DNA of 64,000 nucleotides from CAIZGX01 sp046048875 (GCA_046048875.1 JBJOFG010000014.1:62001-126000), one strand, 5' to 3'. Numbered from the stretch's first letter, positions 50,006 to 59,200 are shown. Made by a program: numbers and translations. The notes: generated by a model from the letters alone, not told the origin.

Positions 50006-50207
50006 AAAGTGCAGCCAATAAATTTGATTCTGTTATTGCTCCTGATTTCCAATCAATATACAATTGCACCAATTCTCGGGAAGGTTCGAAACCTTCAAAC
50101 ATATTGCTACCTATGGCGTTTGCAGTGCGTTCTAATTCAGCGAGATTAGAAAATTTAACCCCCATTATTGTAAGTTGTATTCTGTCGATTTCAATTTCTC
50201 GATACAT
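49986..50207 (-). CDS. VbhA-type antitoxin of the Fic module
   Basis: This 73-residue protein contains ERTANAIGSNMFEGFEPS. SNMFEG fits the (S/T)xxxE(G/N) inhibitory motif of Fic regulators, whose Glu blocks the ATP gamma-phosphate site. The C-terminal LVQLYIDWKSGAITESNLL is the usual VbhA-type helical tail. The ATG at 50207 is the likely start; a later ATG at 50162 would give a 58-residue form that still has the motif. The Fic gene overlaps it by 20 bases. It would keep the toxin inactive. Confidence 0.85.
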   Translation of the reverse strand: MYREIEIDRIQLTIMGVKFSNLAELERTANAIGSNMFEGFEPSRELVQLYIDWKSGAITESNLLAALYASVGK

Positions 50208-50275
50208 AACAGGGATTTTTTCTTTAAGCGTTTTCGATAAATATAAAATTACACAATTTAGATATGAAAAACTAA

Positions 50276-50299
50276 AAAGGCGAACCGAAGTTCGCCTTT
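50276..50299 (-). terminator. Terminator of tRNA-Asn
   Basis: A perfect 10-bp stem AAAGGCGAAC / GTTCGCCTTT has loop CGAA (CUUCGG on the transcribed strand) and is followed by a U-run on the minus strand. It begins two bases beyond the tRNA. Confidence 0.85.
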
Positions 50300-50300
50300 G

Positions 50301-50374
50301 CTCCCCAGCCTGGGCTCGAACCAGGGACCCCATGATTAACAGTCATGTGCTCTAACCAACTGAGCTACTGAGGA
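50301..50374 (-). tRNA. tRNA-Asn (GTT)
   Basis: On the minus strand the sequence starts TCCTCAG, has D-arm AGCTCAGTTGGTTAGAGC, anticodon loop CTGTTAA (anticodon GTT) and T-loop GGTTCGAGCC, and ends CTGGGGA plus a discriminator G. The CCA end is not encoded. Acceptor, anticodon and T stems all pair. Confidence 0.95.
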
Positions 50375-50483
50375 ATTTAACATTTTTAGTGGAACTCGTC
50401 GTTCCAACAAAAACACTCCACTTCGTCTTCAGCCTTCTGTCGTTACCAGAATAAAGCACCCGTCAGGGATTTCAAGAGAGGTG

Positions 50484-50513
50484 CAAATTTAACCAACATT
50501 TTTAATTCCACAA
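50484..50513 (-). promoter_or_regulatory. Probable promoter (TTG-N19-TAAATTTG) of tRNA-Asn
   Basis: On the minus strand TTG (50511-50513), 19 bases and TAAATTTG (50484-50491) match the consensus. It lies about 110 bases before the tRNA, so there is a leader to be processed. Confidence 0.5.
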
Positions 50514-50556
50514 GAACATTCAGAAAAAAAAATACTTCTTTTCACTTTCTGCGATG

Positions 50557-50564
50557 TACTTTTG
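50557..50564 (+). promoter_or_regulatory. TACTTTTG -7 element of rseP
   Basis: A perfect TAnnTTTG match lies 17 bases before ATG 50582. No clear -33 TTG was seen. Confidence 0.5.
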
Positions 50565-50581
50565 ATTAACAATACTTGTCT

Positions 50582-51898
50582 ATGATTTTAGCGTTTCAAC
50601 TTATTCTTTCCCTTTCCATATTAATTATTCTTCACGAGCTCGGACACTTCATTCCTGCTCGACTATTCAAAATTCGAGTAGAGAAGTTCTATCTCTTCTT
50701 CGATCCATGGTTCAGCCTTATTAAAAAGAAAAAAGGAGATACCGAATACGGTATCGGTTGGCTACCACTGGGTGGATATGTGAAAATTGCGGGTATGGTA
50801 GACGAAAGCATGGACAAAGATGCAATGGCTCTTCCACCACAAGATTGGGAGTTCCGCTCGAAACCAGCTTGGCAACGCCTCATTGTTATGATGGGCGGAG
50901 TTATCGTAAACATGATTGTTGGTTTTGTACTCTATGCCATTATTTTAGGTGTTTGGGGACGCGATGTCCTTCCTGTTGAAAATGTGAAATTCGGTGTGCA
51001 TGTGAACGAAACCATGAAGGCAGCCGGATTCCAAGAGGGAGATAAAATTTTAGCGCTCAACGGCGAACGCCCAGAGAGCTTTAGCGAAGTAAACAAGTCG
51101 CTACTCGTAGACAATATTTCAACCGTTACCATTGAAAGAAACGGACAGAAAATGGACATCTCCATTCCAGCAAACATTGGTCAGCAATTGGTAGACGGAG
51201 GAGTGAAATCAGCCCCATTCGCTGTGCGCCTTCCGTGCGTAGTCGACAGCGTGGTGGCTGGAAATAAAGCCGCTGAAGCGGGTTTAATGAAAGGAGATAG
51301 CGTTGTGGGTTTAGGCGAAGTTCATTCCATCTACTTCAATGATATCAAAGCGGAATTGAACAACAAGAAAGGACAAACCGTTCCTATGTGGGTGAAAAGA
51401 AACGGACAAGAAGTACAGTTGAACGTTGGCATTAACGACGATGGAACCATTGGTTTCATTCCGAAAGCAGATGTAAAACAATTCGGTGTGGAAACCCTTC
51501 ACTACGGATTCTTCGAAGCCATTCCTGCAGGTGCAGCTTGGGCGTGGGAAACATTCACCGATTACGGAAGTCAGCTGAAATATTTGTTCTCGTCTTCTGG
51601 CGCGAAGCAAGTAGGCGGATTCGGATCTTTCGCGAAGATGTTCCCCGACACATGGGACTGGGCAACTTTTTGGGAGCGCACCGCTTTCATTTCTTTAATC
51701 TTGGCGTTCATGAATATGCTTCCGATTCCAGCGTTAGACGGCGGACACGTGATGTTCCTTTTGTGGGAAATGATTACCGGAAAAGCAGTAAGTCAAAAAA
51801 TTCTTGAAAAGGCCCAAATCGTTGGAATGGTGCTTCTTTTGGGACTTATGCTGTGGGGAAATATCTTAGATATTTTCAGAGCAGTTGTTGGAAAATAG
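50582..51898 (+). CDS. rseP: RseP-type intramembrane site-2 metalloprotease
   Basis: This 438-residue inner-membrane zinc protease has the HEXXH motif in IILHELGHFIPARLF (about residue 20), LPLGGYVKIAGM, two PDZ domains in the periplasmic part (VNETMKAAGFQEGDKILALNG, and a second at about 215-270) and the C-terminal zinc motif MLPIPALDGGHV (about 375). It cleaves membrane-anchored anti-sigma factors or signal peptides. The ATG at 50582 follows a promoter element by 17 bases. No dxr gene is next to it, unlike in many genomes. Its possible target in this window is the membrane protein encoded next to the ECF sigma factor (inference). Confidence 0.94.
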   Translation: MILAFQLILSLSILIILHELGHFIPARLFKIRVEKFYLFFDPWFSLIKKKKGDTEYGIGWLPLGGYVKIAGMVDESMDKDAMALPPQDWEFRSKPAWQRLIVMMGGVIVNMIVGFVLYAIILGVWGRDVLPVENVKFGVHVNETMKAAGFQEGDKILALNGERPESFSEVNKSLLVDNISTVTIERNGQKMDISIPANIGQQLVDGGVKSAPFAVRLPCVVDSVVAGNKAAEAGLMKGDSVVGLGEVHSIYFNDIKAELNNKKGQTVPMWVKRNGQEVQLNVGINDDGTIGFIPKADVKQFGVETLHYGFFEAIPAGAAWAWETFTDYGSQLKYLFSSSGAKQVGGFGSFAKMFPDTWDWATFWERTAFISLILAFMNMLPIPALDGGHVMFLLWEMITGKAVSQKILEKAQIVGMVLLLGLMLWGNILDIFRAVVGK

Positions 51899-51916
51899 AA
51901 AACGTGTTTATATTTG
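51888..51916 (+). promoter_or_regulatory. Promoter (TTG-N18-TATATTTG) of tRNA-Leu
   Basis: TTG (51888-51890, inside the end of rseP), 18 bases and TATATTTG (51909-51916) match the consensus. The tRNA starts 22 bases downstream. Confidence 0.7.
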
Positions 51917-51938
51917 CACTCCTCTATTGAGAGGAAAT

Positions 51939-52020
51939 GCCTAGATGGCGGAATTGGTAGACGCGCACGACTCAAAATCGTGTGTCTTCGGGCATGTGGG
52001 TTCGATTCCCACTCTGGGTA
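51939..52020 (+). tRNA. tRNA-Leu (CAA)
   Basis: The sequence starts GCCTAGA, has D-arm GGCGGAATTGGTAGACGC, anticodon loop CTCAAAA (anticodon CAA), a long variable arm (GTGTCTTCGGGCAT) and T-loop GGTTCGATTCC. It ends TCTGGGT plus discriminator A, with two G-U pairs in the acceptor stem. CCA is not encoded. A false reading frame starts inside this tRNA and is not a gene. Confidence 0.95.
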
Positions 52021-52025
52021 CAGAG

Positions 52026-52050
52026 AAAGGCTTCTTCGGAAGCCTTTTTT
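52026..52050 (+). terminator. Terminator of tRNA-Leu
   Basis: The perfect stem AAAGGCTTC / GAAGCCTTT with a TTCG loop (C-UUCG-G) and a T-run follows the tRNA by five bases. Confidence 0.9.
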
Positions 52051-52104
52051 TATTGCGAAATTTTTTCGCTGAATCTTGTGTAACATCTTTCGTAGAAAAT
52101 CGTA

Positions 52105-52116
52105 ATATTGCAATAT
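52105..52116. promoter_or_regulatory. 12-bp palindrome, candidate ArsR operator
   Basis: ATATTGCAATAT is a perfect palindrome 11 bases before the arsR ATG. ArsR/SmtB repressors bind such AT-rich inverted repeats overlapping their own promoters. Confidence 0.55.
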
Positions 52117-52127
52117 ACAAATACAAA

Positions 52128-52457
52128 ATGGGAACCACGAAATCAGATCTCTTCAACAAAAAACAAAACGAAACGGCTTCGTTGCTGAAAGCCATTGCGC
52201 ATCCTGCGCGAATTGCCATTGTTGAATATTTAATGAATGTGGAATCGTGTGTATGCGGAGATATCGTAACGAAACTTCCACTTGCACAACCCACCGTGTC
52301 GCAACACTTGAAAGAGTTGAAACTCGCTGGAATTATTCAAGGATCTATCGAAGGGAATTCCATTTGCTACTGCCTGAATGAAAAGTCCATTCAAAAACTA
52401 AAGGTCTATTTTGAAACAATAGAGACTAAAATTTCGAAACAAAATAAATGTTGCTAA
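52128..52457 (+). CDS. arsR: ArsR-family metalloregulator
   Basis: This 109-residue winged-helix repressor has ALKAIAHPARIAIVEYL and the metal-sensing CVC in VESCVCGDIV (about residue 38), next to the recognition helix LAQPTVSQHLKELKLAGII. Arsenite or antimonite binding to those cysteines should release it from DNA. It also has a terminal CC. The ATG at 52128 is used; the much longer frame begins within tRNA-Leu and is rejected. It is the first gene of an arsenic-resistance operon and is one base away from the DUF6428 gene. The palindrome upstream is its probable binding site. Confidence 0.93.
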   Translation: MGTTKSDLFNKKQNETASLLKAIAHPARIAIVEYLMNVESCVCGDIVTKLPLAQPTVSQHLKELKLAGIIQGSIEGNSICYCLNEKSIQKLKVYFETIETKISKQNKCC

Positions 52458-52458
52458 T

Positions 52459-52932
52459 ATGAAAATCTCAGAATTGAAAAGCCGATTAAACGAAGTGAAT
52501 ACACTCGTTTTCGAATTACCAAACGGACAAACTGTTCCTGCGCATTTTCATGTGACGGAAGTAGGGTTAGTTACCAAACACTTTATCGATTGTGGCGGTA
52601 CTGTTCGCAACGAGAAGGTCGCTAACTTCCAATTGTGGGAAGCAAACGATTTCGAGCACAGACTAGCTCCTTCAAAATTCCTAGGCATTATTCTTCAATC
52701 GGAAAATTTATTCGACATGAATGAATTGGATGTTGAAGTGGAGTACCAATCAGAAACCATTGGTAAATATCACTTGGAGTTTGAAGACGGAAAATTCAAA
52801 TTAATTGCAACGCAAACAAATTGCTTGGCGCAAGACAAATGCGGAATTCCTCCGAGCAAATTGAAGATTGAATTAAAGACATTAGGAACGAATACAGCTA
52901 GCACTTGCACTCCCGGTGGAGGCTGCTGCTAA
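52459..52932 (+). CDS. DUF6428-family protein of the ars operon
   Basis: This 157-residue soluble protein is recognised as DUF6428, a family seen mainly in Bacteroidota arsenic operons. It has FELPNGQTVPAHFHVTEVG near the N-terminus and a Cys-rich C-terminal half (TNCLAQDKCGIPP and the end CTPGGGCC). The spacing to arsR is one base and to the transporter 12 bases. The terminal cysteines would be suited to binding arsenite and handing it to the transporter; this is inference and no activity is known to me. Confidence 0.82.
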   Translation: MKISELKSRLNEVNTLVFELPNGQTVPAHFHVTEVGLVTKHFIDCGGTVRNEKVANFQLWEANDFEHRLAPSKFLGIILQSENLFDMNELDVEVEYQSETIGKYHLEFEDGKFKLIATQTNCLAQDKCGIPPSKLKIELKTLGTNTASTCTPGGGCC

Positions 52933-52944
52933 ATCATTTTGCTT

Positions 52945-53979
52945 ATGCAACCCAAACTAAAATTTCTCGATCGATTCCTGACACTTTGGATCTTCATAGC
53001 CATGGCCATTGGAGTTGGACTTGGATATTTCTTTCCAAGTGTCGCAAACATCACCAATCGTTTTTCAGTTGGAACGACCAATATTCCTTTGGCAGTCGGA
53101 CTTATTCTCATGATGTTTCCGCCGCTAGCAAAAGTGAACTACAGTCTCTTGCCGAAAGCGTTTCAAGATAAAAAAGTAATGACGCTTTCGTTACTCTTGA
53201 ATTGGATTGTGGGGCCCATTCTCATGTTCGTTCTGGCCATCGTGTTTCTTCGCGATCAACCGCATTACATGGTTGGATTAATTCTAATCGGACTCGCGCG
53301 ATGCATTGCTATGGTTATCGTGTGGAATGATTTGGCCGGAGGAAACAGAGAGTACGGTGCCTTGCTCATTGCCTTGAACAGCGTGTTTCAGGTGCTGTCT
53401 TATTCTTTCTATGCGTGGCTCTTCATTAATGTTCTTCCGAATACTTTGGGACTCGGAAACTTCAGTGTCTCTGTACCAATGAGTGAAGTCACACAAAGCG
53501 TTTTGATCTATTTAGGAATTCCATTTCTCGCCGGATTCCTCACGCGCTATTTCCTTATTCAATCGAAAGGAGAAGAATGGTACAACCGCAAATTCATTCC
53601 GAAAATTTCACCCATAACTCTTTACGCATTGCTCTTCACCATTGTGTTAATGTTTAGTTTGAAGGGAGATAAAATTTTGGAACTTCCGCTCGATGTTTTG
53701 CGCATAGCCATTCCTCTCGTTATCTATTTCGCACTCATGTTTTTCGTGAGTTTCTTCGTGAACAAATCAATGGGTGTAGACTACGCGAAGAACGCTGCGA
53801 TTTCTTTCACGGCTACTGGAAATAATTTTGAATTAGCAATTGCTGTTTCGATTGCTGTTTTCGGAATTCATTCGGCTGAAGCGTTCGTGGGTGTCATTGG
53901 TCCACTCATAGAAGTACCTGTTCTCATTCTATTGGTGAAAGCAAGTTTATTCCTCAAGAAAAAATATTATCAATCATGA
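52945..53979 (+). CDS. acr3: ACR3-family arsenite efflux transporter
   Basis: This 344-residue membrane protein of the ACR3 (bile acid/BASS-like) family has about ten hydrophobic segments. The diagnostic LARCIAMVIVWNDLAGGNREY (about residue 115) carries the conserved Cys of the arsenite permease. It exports arsenite from the cytoplasm. The ATG at 52945 is preferred to an in-frame TTG six bases upstream. It overlaps arsC by four bases. Length and the key Cys are normal. Confidence 0.93.
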   Translation: MQPKLKFLDRFLTLWIFIAMAIGVGLGYFFPSVANITNRFSVGTTNIPLAVGLILMMFPPLAKVNYSLLPKAFQDKKVMTLSLLLNWIVGPILMFVLAIVFLRDQPHYMVGLILIGLARCIAMVIVWNDLAGGNREYGALLIALNSVFQVLSYSFYAWLFINVLPNTLGLGNFSVSVPMSEVTQSVLIYLGIPFLAGFLTRYFLIQSKGEEWYNRKFIPKISPITLYALLFTIVLMFSLKGDKILELPLDVLRIAIPLVIYFALMFFVSFFVNKSMGVDYAKNAAISFTATGNNFELAIAVSIAVFGIHSAEAFVGVIGPLIEVPVLILLVKASLFLKKKYYQS

Positions 53980-54389
53980 AAAACATTTTAGTGCTTTGCA
54001 CGGGAAACAGCTGCAGAAGTCAGATTGCTGAAGGTTTCCTTCGTCATTATACCGGTGAAAAAGCCAACGTATACAGCGCCGGTGTTGAAACACACGGTGT
54101 GAATCCGCGTGCAATTTCAACCATGAAAGAAGTTGGAATTGACATCTCCAATCACACGTCGAATAACGTGAATGAATACACGAACATCAATTTCGATTTT
54201 GTGATTACCGTTTGCGACAACGCGAAAGAACGTTGCCCTTATTTTCCTACGAAAGCAGAAAAATTCCATTATAATTTTCCCGATCCTGCAAAGGCTGTTG
54301 GAACGGAAGAGGATATTTTAATTGAATTCCGTGCTGTTCGAGAGCTCATTGATAACTATTGCAAAGATTTCGTTCAGAAGCACATCTAG
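53976..54389 (+). CDS. arsC: Arsenate reductase, low-molecular-weight-phosphatase type
   Basis: This 137-residue enzyme reduces arsenate to arsenite using thioredoxin or a similar thiol. The P-loop LVLCTGNSCRSQIAEGFL contains the nucleophilic Cys (C8 and C13), and VCDNAKERCPYFP supplies the later resolving cysteines (about residues 80-87). It overlaps acr3 by four bases, completing arsR-DUF6428-acr3-arsC. There is no separate arsA or arsD. The DUF1003 gene starts 39 bases downstream and may or may not be part of this operon. Confidence 0.94.
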   Translation: MKNILVLCTGNSCRSQIAEGFLRHYTGEKANVYSAGVETHGVNPRAISTMKEVGIDISNHTSNNVNEYTNINFDFVITVCDNAKERCPYFPTKAEKFHYNFPDPAKAVGTEEDILIEFRAVRELIDNYCKDFVQKHI

Positions 54390-54428
54390 AAATTATTTCG
54401 CTTGTACATTGCTTGAAATTTCAAATCG

Positions 54429-55139
54429 ATGAAAACCTTTCAAAGCGATATTTCGAACAACACATTTTCTGTTGCCGAGCGAATTTCTGGAAAGATTGTT
54501 CAACCAACTATTCTAGATCAAATTCAAAAAGAATATCCAAATTTTTCGGAAGATTCTTATCTCTCTATTTCTGAATTGAATGCCTTTCGCGAAAAGTATT
54601 TGCGCACATTATTAGATCGTGAACGCATTGCCATTTCTGATCTTGAGGGTACTGTTCTTTCTTCCATTCGAGATGAAACTACGCTCGCAGATAAATTGGA
54701 ATTTGAAGACGATACACAATACACGTTTGGTCAGCGTTTGGCAGATAGCGTAGCTTCTTTCGGGGGAAGTTGGACCTTCATTATTGCCTTCGGAGTGTTT
54801 TTGTTTCTATGGATTGTTACCAATGTATTTGTTTTTGTCTCTCGGCCTTTCGATCCTTATCCCTTCATTTTTTTAAACCTTATTCTCTCCTGCATTGCGG
54901 CATTGCAAGCGCCTGTTATTATGATGAGCCAGAATAGGCAAGAAGAAAAAGACAGAGAACGCGCGAAGAAAGATTACATGATTAACCTGAAGGCGGAATT
55001 AGAGATTCGAATGCTTCATGAAAAAATAGACCATCTGATTCTTCATCAACAGCATGATTTGTTGGAAATTCAGAACATTCAAGTGGATATGCTCACCGAT
55101 GTTTTGAATAAATTTGAAAAATCAATCAAGAAAGAATGA
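54429..55139 (+). CDS. DUF1003-family membrane protein
   Basis: This 236-residue protein has a cytoplasmic N-terminus of about 110 residues, two membrane segments (WTFIIAFGVFLFLWIVTNVF and FIFLNLILSCIAALQAPVIM) and a Glu/Arg-rich cytoplasmic C-terminal coiled coil (QEEKDRERAKKDYMINLKAE). It matches DUF1003 (QRLADSVASFGGSW start), a family without known function that in some bacteria sits beside metal or stress genes. Overlap of four bases with the DUF1801 gene indicates translational coupling. Whether it is co-regulated with arsC is undecided. Confidence 0.88.
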   Translation: MKTFQSDISNNTFSVAERISGKIVQPTILDQIQKEYPNFSEDSYLSISELNAFREKYLRTLLDRERIAISDLEGTVLSSIRDETTLADKLEFEDDTQYTFGQRLADSVASFGGSWTFIIAFGVFLFLWIVTNVFVFVSRPFDPYPFIFLNLILSCIAALQAPVIMMSQNRQEEKDRERAKKDYMINLKAELEIRMLHEKIDHLILHQQHDLLEIQNIQVDMLTDVLNKFEKSIKKE

Positions 55140-55579
55140 GTTCAGTTGCGGAATATGTCAATGGCCTTGCAGAAGACCGTCAGGTTGTAATTAAGAAACT
55201 TCAGGCCCTAACTATAAAGAATCTTCCGAAAGGCTTCGAAGAAGAAATGAGTTACGGAATGATTGGTTATGTGGTTCCCCACAAGCTTTATCCCGCCGGA
55301 TATCATTGCGATCCGAAATTGCCGCTTCCATTTTTATCCATTGCATCGCAGAAGAATTTCATTGCCTTGTATCACATGGGAATGTATGCAAAGCCCGAAC
55401 TCTTGGATTGGTTTACTTCTGAATATCCGAAGCACTGCAAGTCGAAATTGGACATGGGAAAGTCGTGTGTCCGTTTCAAAAAGATGGAAGACATCCCTTA
55501 CGCTTTGTTGGAAGAACTCATAAAGAAAATGACGGTCGCGGATTGGATTTCCATCTACGAAAAGAATTACAAGAAATAG
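55136..55579 (+). CDS. DUF1801-family protein
   Basis: This 147-residue cytoplasmic protein of the DUF1801 (YdhG-like) family has SVAEYVNGLAEDRQ, EEEMSYGMIGYVVP (about residue 35) and MGKSCVRFKKMEDIPYALL (about 110). The fold is small and alpha/beta. Function is unknown, with a possible role in iron-sulfur chaperoning proposed for relatives. It shares a four-base overlap with the DUF1003 gene and converges with the MBL gene, with no space between the stops. Confidence 0.85.
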   Translation: MSSVAEYVNGLAEDRQVVIKKLQALTIKNLPKGFEEEMSYGMIGYVVPHKLYPAGYHCDPKLPLPFLSIASQKNFIALYHMGMYAKPELLDWFTSEYPKHCKSKLDMGKSCVRFKKMEDIPYALLEELIKKMTVADWISIYEKNYKK

Positions 55580-56218
55580 TTATTCCCCCTTCACAAACGG
55601 ATTCTCTCTTTTCTCTTCGCCAATGGTGGTGGTATCTCCGTGCCCGCAATAAATAACGGTTTCTTCAGGAAGCGTATACATTTTTGTTCGAATGGAATTC
55701 GCCAACGTGTCGAAATCGCCACCCGGTAAGTCGGTTCTTCCGATGCTTCTTTCGAACAACACATCCCCGCTGAAGACAACACCTTCTTCATTGAAATAAA
55801 AAGCCACATGACCGGGACTGTGTCCTGGAACAAAAAGAACTTCCGTCTCGAAACCGTGACGGTTCATTTTTCCTTCTTGAAGAAGATACTCAGGGGTAGG
55901 ACCGGCGGTATAGGGAATGCCATACATGCCCGCAACCAGCTCGCTTCTTTCCACATTCACGTGATCCAATTCATGCGCAATGCCCTTCAACCCGAATTCA
56001 CGAAAACAGAAATCCAACCCCATAATGTGATCAATGTGGCAGTGAGTGAGCCATACATCGACAAGGGTTAATTCTTCCGCCTTCAACCAAGAAAGAAACT
56101 CAGATTCTTCGAAGCGATTGCTCATTCCCGGATCAATGATAACTGCTTGTTTTTCATTGTTCCAAATGACGTGGGTATTCTCAGAGAAAGCGTTGAATTG
56201 AAAAGATTGAATATTCAT
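55580..56218 (-). CDS. MBL-fold (glyoxalase II-like) metallohydrolase
   Basis: This 212-residue metallo-beta-lactamase-fold enzyme has the zinc motif THCHIDHIMG (HxHxDH, about residue 58), VPGHSPGHVAFYF (about 131), FSGDVLFERSIGRTDL (about 150) and the late YCGHGDTTTIG. The pattern is that of the YcbL/glyoxalase II group that hydrolyses thioesters such as lactoyl-thiols. All metal ligands are present. It is divergent from the TolB-propeller gene, with 47 bases between the start codons, and converges with the DUF1801 gene. Confidence 0.92.
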   Translation of the reverse strand: MNIQSFQFNAFSENTHVIWNNEKQAVIIDPGMSNRFEESEFLSWLKAEELTLVDVWLTHCHIDHIMGLDFCFREFGLKGIAHELDHVNVERSELVAGMYGIPYTAGPTPEYLLQEGKMNRHGFETEVLFVPGHSPGHVAFYFNEEGVVFSGDVLFERSIGRTDLPGGDFDTLANSIRTKMYTLPEETVIYCGHGDTTTIGEEKRENPFVKGE

Positions 56219-56265
56219 TGCGAGCGAGTATTTTATGTTTGCGAAAATACGCGTACTTTGGTTGT

Positions 56266-59200
56266 ATGATTCGCGGAAAGGGACCGACTTTTTATTTTCT
56301 TTTTATGCTGTTCTTGCTGAACGCAATGGCGGGTCAATGTCAGTTTTACAGAGGTTCCAATGTTTCTTTTGGAAAGAATCGCGTTCAACATAAACCATTC
56401 GATTGGTCTTTTTTTCCAGGTGAACATTTCGAGGTATACTACTATCAAGGCGGACAGCAAATTGCGGAAAGAGCGTTGCTCTATTGCGAACAAGAAAAGA
56501 CGCGCCTTCAGAAGTTTTTCAATGTGCAGCTCGACGACAAGATTCAAGTGGTTTGCTTCAACAAACAAAGTGAATTTCGTCAGAGTAATTTAGGTCTTTC
56601 AGACGAAGAGTCTGCGAGCATTGGCGGTGCTACGAATATTTTGGGAAACAAAATGTTTGTGTACTTCGAAGGCACAGACCTTCAACTGCGCGAGCAAATA
56701 GCCATGGGTCTTTCGCGCATTATGTATTTGCAATTGATGTACGGAGGAGATTGGCGCAGTGTGGTCCGCGGAAACAATCGCATTGCAATTCCAACATGGT
56801 TTTCGGAAGGTGTTATTCGCTATGCAGCCTTGAAGGAACAACGACTGAGTGAGCGTGCCGCAGAAGATTGGTTTGCACAAGCGCGCTATCCGAATATTCA
56901 CCGATTAACAGGCAGGCAAGCAGAGCTGGTGGGACACAGTTTTTGGTCCTACATCGGAAGTATCTATGGTGAGAATGTGGTGCTCGGTATCTTGAACATG
57001 ACGCAACTGTTTCACGGCACCGATGGTGGGTTTCAATATGTCATTGGACGGAATACAGAAACGGTCGTTGGAGATTACAAGCGCTTTATAGAGCAGGGGA
57101 GAGACTTAGGTAAAGTTGAAGAAGAGTTGACGAATCTTCACGTGAAGCGAAAGAAGTTTCAATTTCTCGAGCCGGAATTAGTTGGAAAATTTAAGAATCA
57201 ATATTTGCATGTCACCCCTTCGAACGATCACTTGCAATGGGCGTACACCATGCATTACAAAGGCGAATACACGGTATACATCTACGATACGGAAACCAAA
57301 GTAAAGACGAAAGTTGCGCGTGGAGATTTTAGAAGTGATCGCATTCCGGATGAGAGTACTCCGCAATTAGCATGGCATCCGAACGGACAAGTACTTTCTT
57401 ATGTTACCGAGAAAAACGGAAAGTTATTTTGGAACACGTATCAACTTGAAACGAAAGCAAAGTCTTCCAAAGAACTCTTTCAAATCGAAAAAATTCTGAG
57501 CATGAAATATGCGCCAGATGGAAAGAAATTGGTTTTGAGTGGCACTCAAAACGGTAAGACGAACATTTGTCTTTTGCCCATTACGGCCAATGTTCCTCAG
57601 AAGTTGACAGACGATAATTTCGATGACATAGATCCTGTTTTTTCTGCAGACGGAAGTACAATTTATTTCAGTTCAAACAGAGGAAATCATTTGGGTTTGA
57701 ATTATCACGACAGTATTCATTCAGACGACCCTAATTTCCATATTTATAAATTGAAGTTGACAGACGATTATAAAAACGATGATCTGATTCAATTAACGAA
57801 CTCGAAGTATTCAGATAGGAAGTTGGCGGTAGCGAAGGACAATAAAATTCAATTTATCCGCAATAAAGTGTTGTACGACGAGCGCTGTTCGGTATACAGA
57901 GACAGTGCTATTGCGAGTATAGATACCACAATTCATTACAGATATTTCAACGTAACTGAAGTGTTGCAAAAATCGAATCGATTCACAAAGGATTATTTTA
58001 TCGGTTCAGATTTCAAGGAAGGTATTTGGATTACCGAAGAGTTAGGAGTTCCATTTGCCAATGATGTGAATTTAGTGAATGACAGAGCCATTGAGATAGA
58101 AGGCGATGAAAGTCAACCTGAAAAAGAAAAGGCGCCTTATTCTGAAATGATTTGGTTTCCGAAGAAAAAAGATGCGACGAGAATAGACACGGAGAACTTT
58201 ACATTTCCTGGGGACAAAAAGCGTCAGCAAGAAAGTTTAAAGCAAGCCGAATTGCTAACGCAATTAACCAAGATTCAAATTCCGAAGGCGAAGAATTACA
58301 TGGTGAATTACACAACCAGTTACGTGCAATCCACTGTAGACAATCAGTTTGCGAGCTCATTCTATCAGAACTATACAGGACCAACGAGTATCTCGCCGGG
58401 ATTTTCGGGCTTCTTCAAAGTGGGGATTTCTGACTTGATGGAAGATTACAAGTTGACTGCTGGGGTGCGCTTAGCAGCGAACTTCAACAACAGTGATTTC
58501 GGATTGTCGTTCGAAAATCTAAAGAACAGATGGGACAAGAAAATTTCGCTTCAACGCCAAGGCCAAGAGATTGCGCAGCAATATGCCTCCATTCGTGTTC
58601 AAACGTACAGCCTTACCCATGAATGGAAATATCCGTTTACAGAAACGAGTGCAATTAAGCTTACCGCAGTGGGTCGTAACGACCGAATGGTCGTTCTGTC
58701 GAGTGACCCTTACACGGCTTCCTATAAGAATCAGAACGAGTGGAACATTGGTGGTAAAGCAGAATACATTTTCGATAATACGTACATCAAAGGTTTGAAT
58801 TATAGAACAGGTACGCGCTTCAAAGCGTGGGGCGAGCATTTCCGTCAGCCCAATAAATGGAAAGAAGATAATTCTATTTATGTTGTCGGTTTCGACTTCC
58901 GTCATTACCAGCCCATTCATCGCGATCTAACCTTTGCCTTCCGTTTGTGCGGAAGTAGTTCATTCGGCGATTATAAGGTTGTGAATTACCTCGGTGGTGT
59001 AGACAATTGGCTCGGGCAGAAAGTAGATAATTCTGTGCTTGTTTCTGCTACACAGGGGTATACTTTTCAAGCGTTCGCTGGACCGCTGAGAGGGTTTTAT
59101 GTGAACGCAAGAAATGGAAATAATTTCGTGCTCAGTAACTCTGAATTGCGTCTACCTCTTTTCAGATATTTAAGCAACCGATCCATTAAATCCGACTTCG

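Noticed and set aside
51945..52127. N-terminal extension of ArsR starting in tRNA-Leu
   Set aside because: The extension translates tRNA and terminator sequence; the ArsR domain begins at ATG 52128.
51538..52294. Three open frames across the end of rseP, tRNA-Leu and arsR
   Set aside because: Shadows of RseP and of the tRNA; none has a plausible start or domain.
50582..54389. Genomic island bounded by tRNA-Asn and tRNA-Leu
   Set aside because: The interval to tRNA-Leu holds only the housekeeping rseP, and no integrase or direct repeats of tRNA ends were seen.
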